Shown here: piece by piece, positions 1-10,415 of the stretch
Layout: every line of letters starts with the position of its first letter
Position numbering within the stretch: position 1 is the first letter of the stretch
Assembly: GCF_932526225.1 (NCBI RefSeq)
Contig: NC_064044.1
Span: 2,733,001 to 2,797,000 of the forward strand
Length of the DNA stretch: 64,000 nt
Direction of reading: 5' to 3'
Source of the DNA: Nematostella vectensis
Lineage: Eukaryota > Cnidaria > Anthozoa > Actiniaria > Edwardsiidae
The notes under the pieces: model-generated
The model's database searches: none
Told to the model about the DNA's origin: nothing
The model's input: only the letters and a program-made list of their open reading frames with translations
Program-made: the position numbers and the translations under genes

Positions 1-335
1 CTATCGACAGTTTGCATTTTTAACTGTTTCTTGATTGTATTTGTAAAAGATTTTGAAAATTACACATAAAAATCAAAAAGTATAGAAACTAATTTTTTTT
101 TACAAAAAATAGAGAAAAAATAGAGATTAAGTACAAATTACGAAATATTGATATCATCAATTACATTTCAGAAAAAAATCGTTTTTGAGGGCTTAGAATA
201 TATCATGAGCCGATCACTAGTAGGGGCATTTTTCTAAACTATCTTTTTCTCGTGGTTTTATAAAATTATACTATTTTGTGAGAGACAGACTAGTTTCTTG
301 ATAAGCATTGGGATTGGGACAAAAAATAATCTCGA

Positions 336-484
336 CCAATCATAGATCGGTGAGGTTATGAAAATGAACCAATCAGAAATCGCGCTTGCGGTCACGTGCT
401 TCTACCGAACGCTACGTTTTTAGCTCCTCAAGTACCGTGAATGAGCCACCCGCAGACCAGCGCAAATCAAGGTTAGGGCACGTG
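336..484 (+). promoter_or_regulatory. Probable FKBP promoter: two CCAAT boxes and two E-boxes
   Basis: CCAAT occurs at 336-340 and 369-373 (33 bp apart), and CACGTG E-boxes occur at 393-398 and 479-484, all within 220 bp of the FKBP start codon at 549. This is motif matching only. A strict ER-stress element (CCAAT-N9-CCACG) was looked for, because the gene encodes an ER protein, and was not found. The transcription start is not visible. Confidence 0.35.
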
Positions 485-548
485 TCGCTTGGAGAGAGAT
501 AGTCATAACTACGCACAGTCATAACTTGTGCGACAGCCAAGACTAAAC

Positions 549-2447
549 ATGAAGCTGTGTGTGTTTTTTCTCGTGTTTTGCCTTGTATTGATAACGGTTT
601 TGGCTACCGAGGAAGATAACAAGGAGTCTAAAGAAGAAAAATCGACGGATGTGGAGAAAAAAGAGGAAGAGGAAGATGGCAAAGTAGAAGTCGTCGAGGA
701 GAAAGCTGCCGAGGAGGTGAAAGTCACTAAGTCAAAAGGCAAGAAGAAAAAGAGCAAGAAACCTAAGAAAGGAAAAAAGAAGAAGATAGTTAAAGTTATA
801 GAAGAAGAGGAAGATGAAGAAGAGGAGGAAGACCCTAATGCCAAGATTGAAGTAGAAGAAACGTTCGTGCCGTCGGATTGCGAGAACAAAACGAAAGTCG
901 GCGACCACGTCGTCGTGCATTATACCGGTTGGATGCAGGACGGATCTCTTTTCGACACGACTCGGGACCACAGAAAGGGGTATCAACCTTTCGAGTTCAC
1001 CATCGGCGGAGGGACAGTCATCAAGGGGTTCGAGCAGGGTGTGACGGGCATGTGTGTGGGTCAAAAGAGGAAAATAGTAATTCCTCCAGCCCTTGCTTAC
1101 GGCAAGAAGGGCTCCGGCGATGTACCAGGTAACCTCGACCTCAGTAAGTAGACCATATAGGGACCAGCCTAGGAATGTCTGAACTATAAAACACCAACTA
1201 TTCCGAACACGGTGTCTAACAATGGACCCGATGGTGTCTGCAATAGCCAACTTTGACTATAACTTCCAGTCTAACTTACTTTACTCGCTTTAGACAGCTA
1301 GACTAGAACAAGGGTTTGCGTTCAGTAAGAATAGCCTCGGTATATACGTAGCTGTCTAACGCCATGACGTACTTACATTAACCAAGCAAACATAATATAA
1401 TAATAAGTATAGGAGAATGTGGTAGATTTTTGGGCAAATCTACGGCCTGTCCGTTCACGATACCAGTAACTGTATGATCATCATAATAGAATTGTGTGTA
1501 TACACCCATTTCAAATAAGGTTGCACCCGGAGAATCCACGTATCGTAACCCGCAGTGCTTCATGGGTATCAAATATATAAGCAAATAACCGTAAATAAAA
1601 ACAATCTCGCTTTCTAAAGCTATAGAATTCTTGTCCCTGTGAACATTCGCCTGGCTTTCAGATGCCAGCATTCAGCCATTTATACGCTACCCATGAAGCA
1701 CTGCAGATTACGATACATTGATTTTCTGAGTGTAACGTTATTTGAAAAAGGTGTACAAATTTTGGCCAATCCACAGCCTGCCTATTCTAAATAAAAGTAA
1801 CACAAGTTATTGTATTTCAGCGAACACGACCCTGACGTACAACCTTGAGCTGTTCGATGTGCGCAAACCGCCCCCTCACTCAGATATGTTCTCCCACATG
1901 GATGAGAACGGCGACCGCAAGCTATCACGTGAGGAGGTCTCCGCATACATGCGCAAACAGGCCGAGGCGCAGTTCGCCCCTACTTACGACCAGGTATGCG
2001 CATGCGTGATCATCCCCCCCTCCCCCAACCTTTTTTAAGTGAAAGGGACTAAAACTCTCCCAGAATTACACGTGACCTTAAAGCAAAAAAAAAGGCGTGT
2101 GTATGTAAAAGGCGTGTGTGTGTTTTTTTTCTTTGCATTTTACCAGTTGGTTATTTCGGCAATTTTTCGAGGAAAAAGAGAAAAGTAAATTCAAAGTTTC
2201 CTGTGAGGAGGATTTTCGGATTATAAGTTCGAAAATAGACAGCAGAATCCCCCCTCCCCCACACACCCTGCAAAGGCGTAACTGCGTAACAAATCGTAAC
2301 TGTTTGTTGTTATAGCGCTGGCAGCACCACCATGAGCGCATGGTGGATAACGTGTTCGAATACGAGGACCACGATGAAGATGGACACATTTCGCACGAGG
2401 AGTTCAGTGGGCCGAAAATACAGGGGATGCACCACGATGAGTTTTAA
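549..2447 (+). CDS. ER-resident FKBP prolyl isomerase with two EF-hands (FKBP7/FKBP14-like)
   Basis: Three exons: 549-1128, 1821-1993 and 2316-2447, with GT-AG introns and phases 1 and 0, giving 294 aa. The family catalyses peptidyl-prolyl cis-trans isomerisation in the ER lumen; FKBP14 acts on procollagen. Residues 1-19 are a signal peptide. FKBP domain about 110-207, including VVVHYTGWMQDGSLFDTT and IPPALAYGKKGSG. EF-hand loops are D221-E232 and D269-E280, both with good Ca-ligand positions. The C-terminus is HDEF, a variant of the HDEL/KDEL retrieval signal. The start was set at ATG 549 because the signal peptide begins there. Odd: about 80 residues of alternating acidic and lysine-rich low complexity (21-100) separate the signal peptide from the domain, which vertebrate FKBP7/14 lack. 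Candidate poly(A) signals AATAAA lie at 2569-2574 and 2804-2809. Family assignment is firm; FKBP7 versus FKBP14 is not resolved. Confidence 0.9.
1497..1757. mobile_element. Inverted-repeat MITE inside FKBP intron 1
   Basis: The left arm (about 1497-1568) is the reverse complement of the right arm (about 1687-1757) over about 72 bp with moderate divergence. The shared core reads tatcgtaa.c.gcagtgcttcatgggt in both arms. A related copy sits near 30022-30257. No coding capacity is seen. This is a non-autonomous inverted-repeat element; its superfamily is not assigned because the target duplication is unclear. Confidence 0.65.
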
Positions 2448-3499
2448 TAAGGCCCCCAGGTCCTCATACTCTACGGGGGCCCTGTGTTTTATACCACAGG
2501 GAAACCAGATAAGAATTAATGGATTTTTTAAATTAAAGAGTGGGAAACAGCATGGGTCGGGGGAGCAGAATAAAGGAGTCGCCATTCGCAGGCGAAAGCC
2601 AAATGTATTATAATATAGTGCATCTAAATTTCCAATGAATCATGTTCAGCGACCAAGCTCTTTCTCTCTTCCACTGCAAAGGCCACGCCAGCAGGAAAAT
2701 ATCCGAAAAGATTTCAAACAAATTGATACAATATATTGAAATTACCTTATTATAATATTAAAACTATTACGCAAAAAGATGTCACAAATCACGATGACCT
2801 CGAAATAAAGTTTTTATTATGTTTATTGTGGTATTGTTCTCTTAGTAAGTAATACCCCCCCTCCACCTAGATTCAGCACAGACTGAAAACGAGACCATTT
2901 CACGTGCCAACCTGATAAGCCCACTCTCGTTAGTTGATAAGTAGGCCTCATATTCCCGTATGGCCCGCTCAGAAACATCATAACACTTTGCGAATCGTCT
3001 CAATTTTTTCTATCACTTTATGGCTTGCGAGCTCGATCAACAAGGTCTATGCATCGAGATGCCATGCTTTAAGACCTTGTACCGCAATAGGTACTTGCCA
3101 CGAAAAAGCAATGTTACACAGCACGTCATGTCACAACATTGTCACGCAACAGGCCATTGTCACGCAACAGACCATTGTCACAAGCCAACGTCACCCAACA
3201 GACCATTGTCACGCAACCGACCTTTGTCACAAGCCATTGTCACGCAACAAGCCATCGTAGTGCAATACGTAGGTCACGCTACTTTGAACATATTAGAAAA
3301 ACATGTATATCAGGCCCTTAATAAAACATTCAGACATAAAAAAATGAACCAAAGATAGCATCTGGTAACTCACTCGCTGCTCTAAAAGACCTCACGCCTT
3401 TGAAGGGCCCTGGGGAAAAATCATGGTTTTACCATGATTAAAAACCCTTTGACATATTTATAATTATAACAGGTTAAAACAATGTTCAAGTTGATAACG
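2448..3499. other. Convergent intergenic region between FKBP and TMA16
   Basis: Holds the FKBP 3' UTR with its poly(A) candidates and a short minisatellite. TMA16 ends on the opposite strand at 3500, so the two genes are tail to tail. No further gene is seen. Confidence 0.6.
3133..3257. repeat. Short minisatellite, about 17-18 bp unit
   Basis: About seven degenerate copies of a unit close to gtcacgcaacagaccatt. It produces overlapping short open frames in several frames, which are treated as non-coding. Confidence 0.75.
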
Positions 3500-6400
3500 T
3501 CAGTTTTTTGCTTCCATTTCAGTTGTGTTTTCTGTAATTTCATTTGAGGCATCTGATTCTTTGGACGACTGGGTGTTGGAGAATAATTTCATTTTGATTG
3601 GAGCAAAGTTCTTCATGTCACAGTTCCAGATTCTTCAGAATATAAAAAAAAATATCAGTATGGCTATCGTAAAATTGTAAAAATAAACAAACTAAACTGA
3701 AATAAGCAGAAAGTATACATACTTGAAAAGCTCAAAGTTTTTTGCAGATGTCAGATCAGGGATTTCTAGAGATAAAAGAAAGATTTAAAATTTGCTCATC
3801 TATCTTAAGTTTTTATGCAGCCTGAACAGCAGGTTATATTTGAAGCTAAAAACTTTTATAAATTAAGCATCTTAATTTTTTATCTATTTTTGTGACTTTT
3901 TTAAGACCTTGTTCATCTTGTATAAAATTCCTGTGGCAAACCAAGAATCGTACAATATCTTTGACAGTTACTCAAATGAAGCCATTAATTTCTGACCTAA
4001 CCCTGTAGAGGCTAACATTCTGGGAAGTGGAGGGTAAGCCCCAGTTGTTTCTTACATTTGCATAAGGAAAGGAGTCAGCATTTCCTTGCAAGTTTTTCAA
4101 AAATCCTGTCACTATTAGACAGCAGCTGGCTAAAGCTAGAAAGTACACTGTACTTACTTACCAAGGCCTCCAGTTGAGAAAAGCTCTCTCTCAACTTTAA
4201 TGATGGTTCTCATGGCATCCTCTTTGTTGACATGCATTCTCTGGCGACCTTTGACAACATTGTTGAGCTCCTCAATCTTCTGGAGCTCATCGTCAAACCG
4301 GTGTAGATACCTGGAAATTATAACAAGGAAATAAAGTGAGGGTCATGCTAATAAAAGGACATCTTCATGCATTGATAACAGAGTTGTACCTAAGGTTGCT
4401 CCAAACAATTGTTATGCCACCCCTGATCCCTTTTACTCTGTATATACTTCCACAAATGACAATAATACACAAATGCAAGTATTTACCTATGAATCACCTA
4501 GTTCTTGGTTCATGATTCATACAATACTTACATTTCAATCAAGTCCCGGACCTCCTGTGCCGTATATCTTGTCTTGGTGTCATCAATATGCTCATAAAAC
4601 CACCGACATTTATCACCAACTACAGAACAGAGATATTATACAGAGGACTATACTGAGAGAGAGAGAGAGAAAGTGGAGCCCCATGTGACAAAGCTGCTCG
4701 TGTAGGTGTTCTTATCAAACATGCCAAGAGTTAAGAAAAATCAAGTTTTTTTTCTCTTAGTGTCTCTAAAGTGTCCTTAAAATAAAGAGTAAATCCTCAC
4801 CTTTCACCTCAAGCATGTGTGTTCTTTCATCTTTTTTTCTGAAACAAAAACAGGGTGTTCTTTTTTAGACTCAGATTAACCCATTGACTCCTGGCTATTT
4901 TTAAGCTGAATTTACAAAAAAAAAAAAAAAAACAGACCAAATACAGATTCCTTCCCCCCTATTTTGAGTTTTATACAGCCCGTCAAAGTCAAACACTGCG
5001 CTGCACCCAGACAGCGGTATCCTAGCTTTCCAACAGTGCTTTTCGGCACCATTTTTAATACCTTGTCGTTCTGCTTATGCAAGCACAAGTTGATGGTTGC
5101 TTGTATTTTTCATAAAAAATACAGCTATAAGCATATTTGGAGAGTGTCGTAGGACATCTTGAAGTACATTGGGGCATAATTGAGTGCTGTGCTTATGGAT
5201 ATTTGCAAGCAAAGGTGGATTCATGGTGTTGTTATTTCTTGTTTGGCATTGCCTGGATAAGAAAATAATTTTCTAATGAATCACCACAGCTCTTCTAAAT
5301 GCTTTCTTTTCTGAAACCAAATTGATTCCAAAATTGTTTACTCTGCTATTCTGGGCCTTTATGACCTGGAAATGATTTGTTTGGCTTTGAGGTGAAAAGA
5401 CTTATAAAAAACCATCTGACTTTGCGGAGAGGAGTGTTGACTGGCCCTCCTCTTGTGAATTTTTCCCTGGATCTCCCAGAATGCTTTGCAATCCATGATG
5501 GCATCCATGTGGTTTCACAAGCCTTCAAGGAGTGGACATTGTGTTTTGAGGCCATGGAAATTACCCTGGAGGTTCAGAATAAAGGTATCTATTTGTGTCT
5601 TGAGCTGTGTTTGCTAATCTCTCTCCCTTGTGTTGTATTTCGAGCGCTTTGTTGAGAGGGCTGATTCTGCTTTTTTTTTTCCTTGTTCCATTTGAAGTTT
5701 GTCAAAGAACCTGAGCTATTATTTGGCTAAAGAGTACAGTAGTTGCTATCACATTGGTTGGATGTATATCTTCAAGACCATTCATCCCTTAGACTGATGC
5801 CTGAGTATCTTCATCTTGTTGTGTTTATTTTGCATTTATGAATTTTTTGAGTTGTGGGTACCTCTCAAAGCCGGTACAGGCCGGTTGAGGGGTCATATGT
5901 TAAAGTCTTTCCTTTTCATCTAGTACACATTCAAAAAGTGGCTACCTTGACAAAAGCAGCCACAAACAAAGTGCAATAAAATGTAATAATGAATTATGCA
6001 CTTGCATATTTTTTTAGGAATGGTATTAGCTTATGAACCAAACATATTTTTGGAGGCAGGGGGGGGGGGGGGGGGGGGGGGGAATTTGGGCTCTGGGTTG
6101 CCCCCAGCATTTTTGTAATTCGTGACATTTCCACAAGCTTTTCTTTGCGATTCCTAAGTGCGATTTCCTCAGCGAAAGGTTCAGTACAAACATAACAGAT
6201 TACAGATAAGGGTCTATAATTTTAGCCAGAATCTCGTCCACCACTTTGCTTATTACCTCTGCAGTTTCTCGTCGCGATGGGCAGATCTAGCGAGCTGGGA
6301 CGCCTTCCTTGAATTTGGATGAATAGCTTTCTTGATTTGGCTACGAACTTTGAACGCTTTCGGCTGGAATGGGACCAAACGCGAGGTTAATTCGCGTGGT

Positions 6401-6578
6401 AAAACGATGTGGTATTTGTAAAAATAGAACGTCCATTTTTTGGTAAAAAATCGGATGTCGAGCGAAAATAAGAACGCATTAACATCTATTTCCATCAGTA
6501 AGGATAACAACCAAAAAAAATGCAATTGGAGTTCAAAAAATGACAATTACATGGAAAATTGGCCCAAATTCTTACCAT
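3500..6578 (-). CDS. TMA16: TMA16 homologue (translation machinery-associated / pre-60S factor)
   Basis: Seven coding exons on the minus strand: 6576-6578 (the ATG alone), 6257-6363, 4801-4838, 4532-4619, 4162-4310, 3723-3765 and 3500-3632. All have GT-AG borders and compatible phases, totalling 561 nt (186 aa; human TMA16 is about 203). TMA16 associates with pre-60S ribosomal particles. Family matches run the full length: MPK start, KKAIHPNSRKASQLARSAHR, then VGDKCRWFYEHID, then DLIEMYLHRFDDELQKIEEL, then EIPDL, then the final IWNCDMKNFAPIKMK. Every exon is too short to stand out as an open frame; they were found by conserved order and splice motifs. An initiator exon holding only ATG before GTAAG is unusual but gives the MPK start seen in human TMA16. 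The 1.4 kb second intron hosts a TTAA element and a poly-G run. Divergently paired with TIMM29. Confidence 0.87.
4876..5903 (+). mobile_element. TTAA-flanked non-autonomous transposon, copy 1
   Basis: About 1.03 kb bounded by TTAA at 4876-4879 and 5900-5903. The ends are short inverted repeats, TTAACCCATTGACTCCT on the left and the complement of a tTGAGGGGTCA.ATGTTAA-type sequence on the right. A second copy in opposite orientation occupies 7775-8782. TTAA targets are typical of the piggyBac superfamily, so a piggyBac-type MITE is inferred. No transposase is recognisable; the open frames inside look incidental. It lies in TMA16 intron 2. Confidence 0.7.
6060..6082. repeat. Poly-G homopolymer
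   Basis: A run of about 23 G within TMA16 intron 2. Similar mononucleotide tracts occur elsewhere, for example poly-C near 9355-9371. Such runs are error-prone in sequencing. Confidence 0.9.
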
Positions 6579-6704
6579 TTTGTGATGTATCTGTACTCAG
6601 TTTGCTAATGTTTTGAATTTTCTATATTATCACGTGTCTCTACGCGCCCGCCATTTGCTCGGCACACAGCTGGAGCGCATGCGTAGTATAATGCTGTAAG
6701 CAAG
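6579..6704. promoter_or_regulatory. Bidirectional promoter of TMA16 (-) and TIMM29 (+)
   Basis: The two start codons are only 126 bp apart and diverge. The interval contains a palindromic NRF-1-type site GCGCATGCGT at 6675-6684 and a CACGTG E-box at 6631-6636. The TIMM29 start itself lies in a YY1-like AAGATGGCC context at 6703-6711. NRF-1 and YY1 sites are commonly found in promoters of nuclear genes for mitochondrial and ribosome-biogenesis proteins. No TATA box is placed convincingly. Confidence 0.65.
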
Positions 6705-7415
6705 ATGGCCGCCTCTGTGAGAAACGCGCTGCGAACTGCAAATAAGATAAATGATGCTCTTCTGCCTCAGTTTGAAAACTTGAAACAGCGAAAGATAGGT
6801 AGAAGTGCTTTTGCAGTTTATGTCGACTACAAGGCAGTCTTTGTGGATTTTTTCAAAGGCGCTCGAAGCAAGCCTTTGCGGACAAGTCTTGGCCTAGGTC
6901 TTCTTGGTTTTGGGTATGTCGTGTATTTAAACAACCCTGACGATGATTCCTACAACGATACACTACTCGACAACGCTAACGAACTTCTACAAGTGGGAGA
7001 GCGAATTAGAAATCCTTCATCGGATGTGTATACACAGGAAATGCTACAGCTTTTTTATCAAGGAAAACTACGAAGGCAAAGTTTTGGGCTTTTTTCGTTG
7101 ATGATGCAAACAGAATTCGGTAAAGATTGTGACTTGTACGAGCAACACTGCTATTACACGAAGACACGCTGGGTGGATTTGTGGAAATATGTAAGGGACT
7201 TTGGTATTTTGGGGCACTGGTACAAACTAGAGACAGCAATGATTGACTATGATGTAAACCAAGAGGACCTAGATGGTTTGGTGGATGATTTGACCGAACA
7301 GAACACTTTATCTAAGAAGATAATGAGATACGGCAAATACTGCATGGACAGTTTTCTGCAATGGGGGTATGGTTTAATATACAGCCAAGACCCACAACAG
7401 TCAGCTTCTTTTTAA
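6705..7415 (+). CDS. TIMM29: TIMM29-like subunit of the mitochondrial TIM22 translocase
   Basis: Single-exon gene, 236 aa. TIMM29 is an inner-membrane subunit of the TIM22 complex, which inserts multi-pass carrier proteins. The N-terminus (about 1-35) is basic and poor in acids, as expected for a mitochondrial protein. One hydrophobic segment lies at about 60-76. The C-terminal half carries the family pattern: LYEQHCYYTKTRWVD, then DFGILGHWYKLE, then DYDVNQEDL, which parallels the human block around the Cys-x-Tyr, Arg-Trp-x-Asp and Asp-x-Asp-Ile-Asn residues. The length is close to human TIMM29 (260 aa). The ATG at 6705 is the first in frame and sits in a good context. Shares its promoter region with TMA16. 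Confidence 0.88.
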   Translation: MAASVRNALRTANKINDALLPQFENLKQRKIGRSAFAVYVDYKAVFVDFFKGARSKPLRTSLGLGLLGFGYVVYLNNPDDDSYNDTLLDNANELLQVGERIRNPSSDVYTQEMLQLFYQGKLRRQSFGLFSLMMQTEFGKDCDLYEQHCYYTKTRWVDLWKYVRDFGILGHWYKLETAMIDYDVNQEDLDGLVDDLTEQNTLSKKIMRYGKYCMDSFLQWGYGLIYSQDPQQSASF

Positions 7416-7774
7416 ATTGCAAAATGGAATATTCTTTAGGCTGCAGAATAAATATTAAACAGAGAGTTCTATGATACCACTCAAAATGTCTGCAAATATT
7501 AAATCATCCTATGTCTTGACAGTGCTTAGCTTTTGTCAAAACACAAATTGGAATACCAGTCTTGATGCATTTGCTTTGATTACATGATAATAATTTTAAT
7601 CTCAATTCTTGAAAAATATTGTGGTTTTTTAAATTATAAATTCAGTACGGTAGGATGGTCATTATTCTTTAGTATCATTTCTTAAAAAGTTAGTTAACAT
7701 TGAAAGCAATTGATGATAGTGTAACCAGGGGGTGCACCCCTCCCCTCCTCCGCCAGAGACTGGGTACTTTCCTT
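7416..7774. other. TIMM29 3' flank
   Basis: AT-rich, with an AATAAA-like signal shortly after the stop (aataaatattaaa near 7447). No gene is seen. Confidence 0.5.
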
Positions 7775-8782
7775 TTAACACATTGACCCCTCAACCGGCC
7801 TGTACCGACTTTGAGACGTACTGTACCTACAACCCCAAAAATTCATAGATGCAAAATAAACACAACAAGATGAAGATACTCAGGCATCAGTCTAAGGGAT
7901 AAATGGTCTTGCAGATATGCATCCAACCAAAGTGTTGGCATCTACTCTAAGCCAAATAATAGCACAGGTTCTTTGACAAATTTCAAAGCGAACAAGAAAA
8001 AAAAAGCAGAATCACCCCTCTCAATAAAACGCTCAAAATACAACACAAGAGAGAGAGATCAGCAAACACAGCTCAAGACACAAATAGATACCTTTATTCT
8101 GATCCTCCAAGTTTATTTCCATGGCCTCAACACAATGTCCACTCCTTGAAGGCCTGTAAAACCGCTTGGATGCCTTTACAGATTGCAAAGCATTCTGGGA
8201 GATCCAGGGAAAAATTCACGAGGGGAGGGCCAGTCAACATTCCTCTCCTCAAAGTCAGATGTTTTTTTATAAGTCTTTTCACCCCGAAGCCAAACAAATC
8301 AATTCCAGGTCATTTAGACCCAGAATAGCAGTGTAAACAATTTTGGAATCAATTTGGTTCCAAAAAAGACAGCATTTAGGAGAGCTGTGGTGATTCATTA
8401 GAAAATTATTTTCTCAACCAGGCAAAGCCAAAGAAGAAAATATCACCATGAATCCACCTTTGCTTGCAAATATCCATAAGCAAAGCACTCAATTATGCCC
8501 CAATAGACTTCATGATGTCCTGAGACACTCTCCTCATTGCTCATAGCTGTATTTTTGATGAAAAATACAAGTAGCCATCAACTTGTGCTGGCTTCAGCAC
8601 ATCGACGAGGGATTAAAAGTGGGGACCGCAAAGCACTGTTGGAAAGCTAGGATACCGCTGACTAGGTGCAGCTGTGTTTGACTTTGACGGGCTGTATAAA
8701 ACTCAGAATAGGGGGGAGGTATCTGTTTTTAGTCTGTTTTTTGTAAATTTAGCTCAAAAATAGCCAGGAGTCAATCGGTTAA
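7775..8782 (-). mobile_element. TTAA-flanked non-autonomous transposon, copy 2 (inverted relative to copy 1)
   Basis: Reverse-complement relative of 4876-5903 along its whole length, bounded by TTAA at 7775-7778 and 8779-8782. The termini are TTAACACATTGACCCCTCAA and the complement of a cgaTTGACTCCTGGC-type end. The two copies bracket the TMA16 5' exons, the shared promoter and TIMM29. Confidence 0.7.
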
Positions 8783-10415
8783 TCCACCACCCCTAGATTT
8801 TAATCAAAATAACTAGGCCTTTTTAGACTTGTGCTGTGAGATACACCAGTTGATTGGATCACACATATGCCATTTCTAGCAAGTGAATATCCTTAATCTA
8901 AAAAAATAGAATTTTTTTTACTTGACATGACTGGACTCATTGATAGAGATGATATGCATAGCTTTTTTAGAAAAAAAAATGCCCTAAAAAACATCAGATT
9001 CAGGCAAGATTTTGTGATAAGATTACTTTGACGGTGAATATACAGGAAAAGTATCAAAAGTGGGTTGACACCGCTGCTTTGAATTTATAAAAGCAAATAT
9101 TTTTATAGAATTTGGGCTCCCTGTGGTTTCCCCAAATATTTTAACATAAAAATTATCTGTTAGAATATCAGCTCTAACTTAATGGAGGCTTGTTTGTCTA
9201 TCAAGCAGAATTTGCCTACACTGTTTTATGCACCTAAGCTTGCCAAAAAGGCATTGTTCCCAGGCAGTGAGGCAAGCATAATTTTTTAGGGTGTGTAGAG
9301 GATTGTAAAATACTATCCTTTTTTCATATATGTCATATAACTTTGCCCCGCCACCCCCCCCCCCCCCCCCACCACCAGCAAATTCCTTGCAAGTGCGAGT
9401 GGGCACATTCTGTATGCGGCACATTCATATGTCAGTCAACACATGAAAATGTGCGACGTCAATTGGGCATGCATATACTGAGGCTCAGATAGCAACAAAA
9501 ATTTGTTTTATTAGTGGGATATATTAATTATAATAACAACCATGGGTGTTATTTGTAGTGATCATTATTTTGTTCAATCATATTCCAGTACTTTATTGGG
9601 TATTATTTTTTATACATTGAAATTAAGAACATTTTTAGCCTGAGTCCCAGTCCCTTTTATCCTTCCCTATGAAGTATATACCAGGACGATAAAAGAGTTT
9701 TATTTTTCCTCTCCGACCTTTAAAAAATAAAATCGCCTGATACTCGGGCGGCCCTTAAATGCTCCGAAAATAAGAATGACCCAGCCTCAACTGAAAATTT
9801 ACAATTTAGTTGTTAAAAATTTGATGTGTACAAATGTATACAGCAAAACTCGCTAACTTTGAAACAAGATAAATTGCGAGAAAGTTCTAGTCATATCTTA
9901 ATATAAAAAACACGAACATTGTTACTTTATATGTGTGATGGAACTCACTCAAAAAAAAGGTTCATAAGTAATTAGATTTAAAATCCAGCTAACTTGAGTT
10001 CGGATAGCTCAAACTGTCTTTTTCCCTTGAATCAAGTTAACAGGGGTGGGTCTAGCTGGGCCTGACCCTATAACAAGAAATATGCTCGCTTTAGCCCCCT
10101 TTTTGGAATTTCTGCGTCCGCTCCTAGTTAATGGTGTTCTGCTCTACACTAAGTAGCGAATAGCGGCTTAAAGAGCCATACTCGGCCACCTTTGTTATTG
10201 CTTTCATTCAATTTTGAAAGACAGATCTTGAAAAGTCTCTAGATAACCATCTGAAAGCAAAGTTTTGTACTTCATTTACCAAATTCAATCGAAAATATCG
10301 CAGTCACTCCCAGATAAGCCGATTGAAATGGATGCTTTTTCACATTTGGTATTCCTCTAGGATGACAAAATGGCGAATGGCAGAGACTTTTTAATCGCGC
10401 TCCGTATTATCAGCT
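8783..10415. other. Gene-free stretch upstream of the first GPCR stop
   Basis: AT-rich sequence with a poly-C/poly-G tract near 9355-9371. No coding exon, RNA gene or clear transposon was recognised. Confidence 0.5.

Noticed and set aside
732-1250. 172-codon minus-strand frame over FKBP exon 1
   Set aside because: Antisense shadow of the coding exon; no family resemblance.
4964-5655. Open frames inside the TTAA element (for example 5377-5655)
   Set aside because: The inverted copy at 7775-8782 does not keep them intact, and they show no transposase motif.
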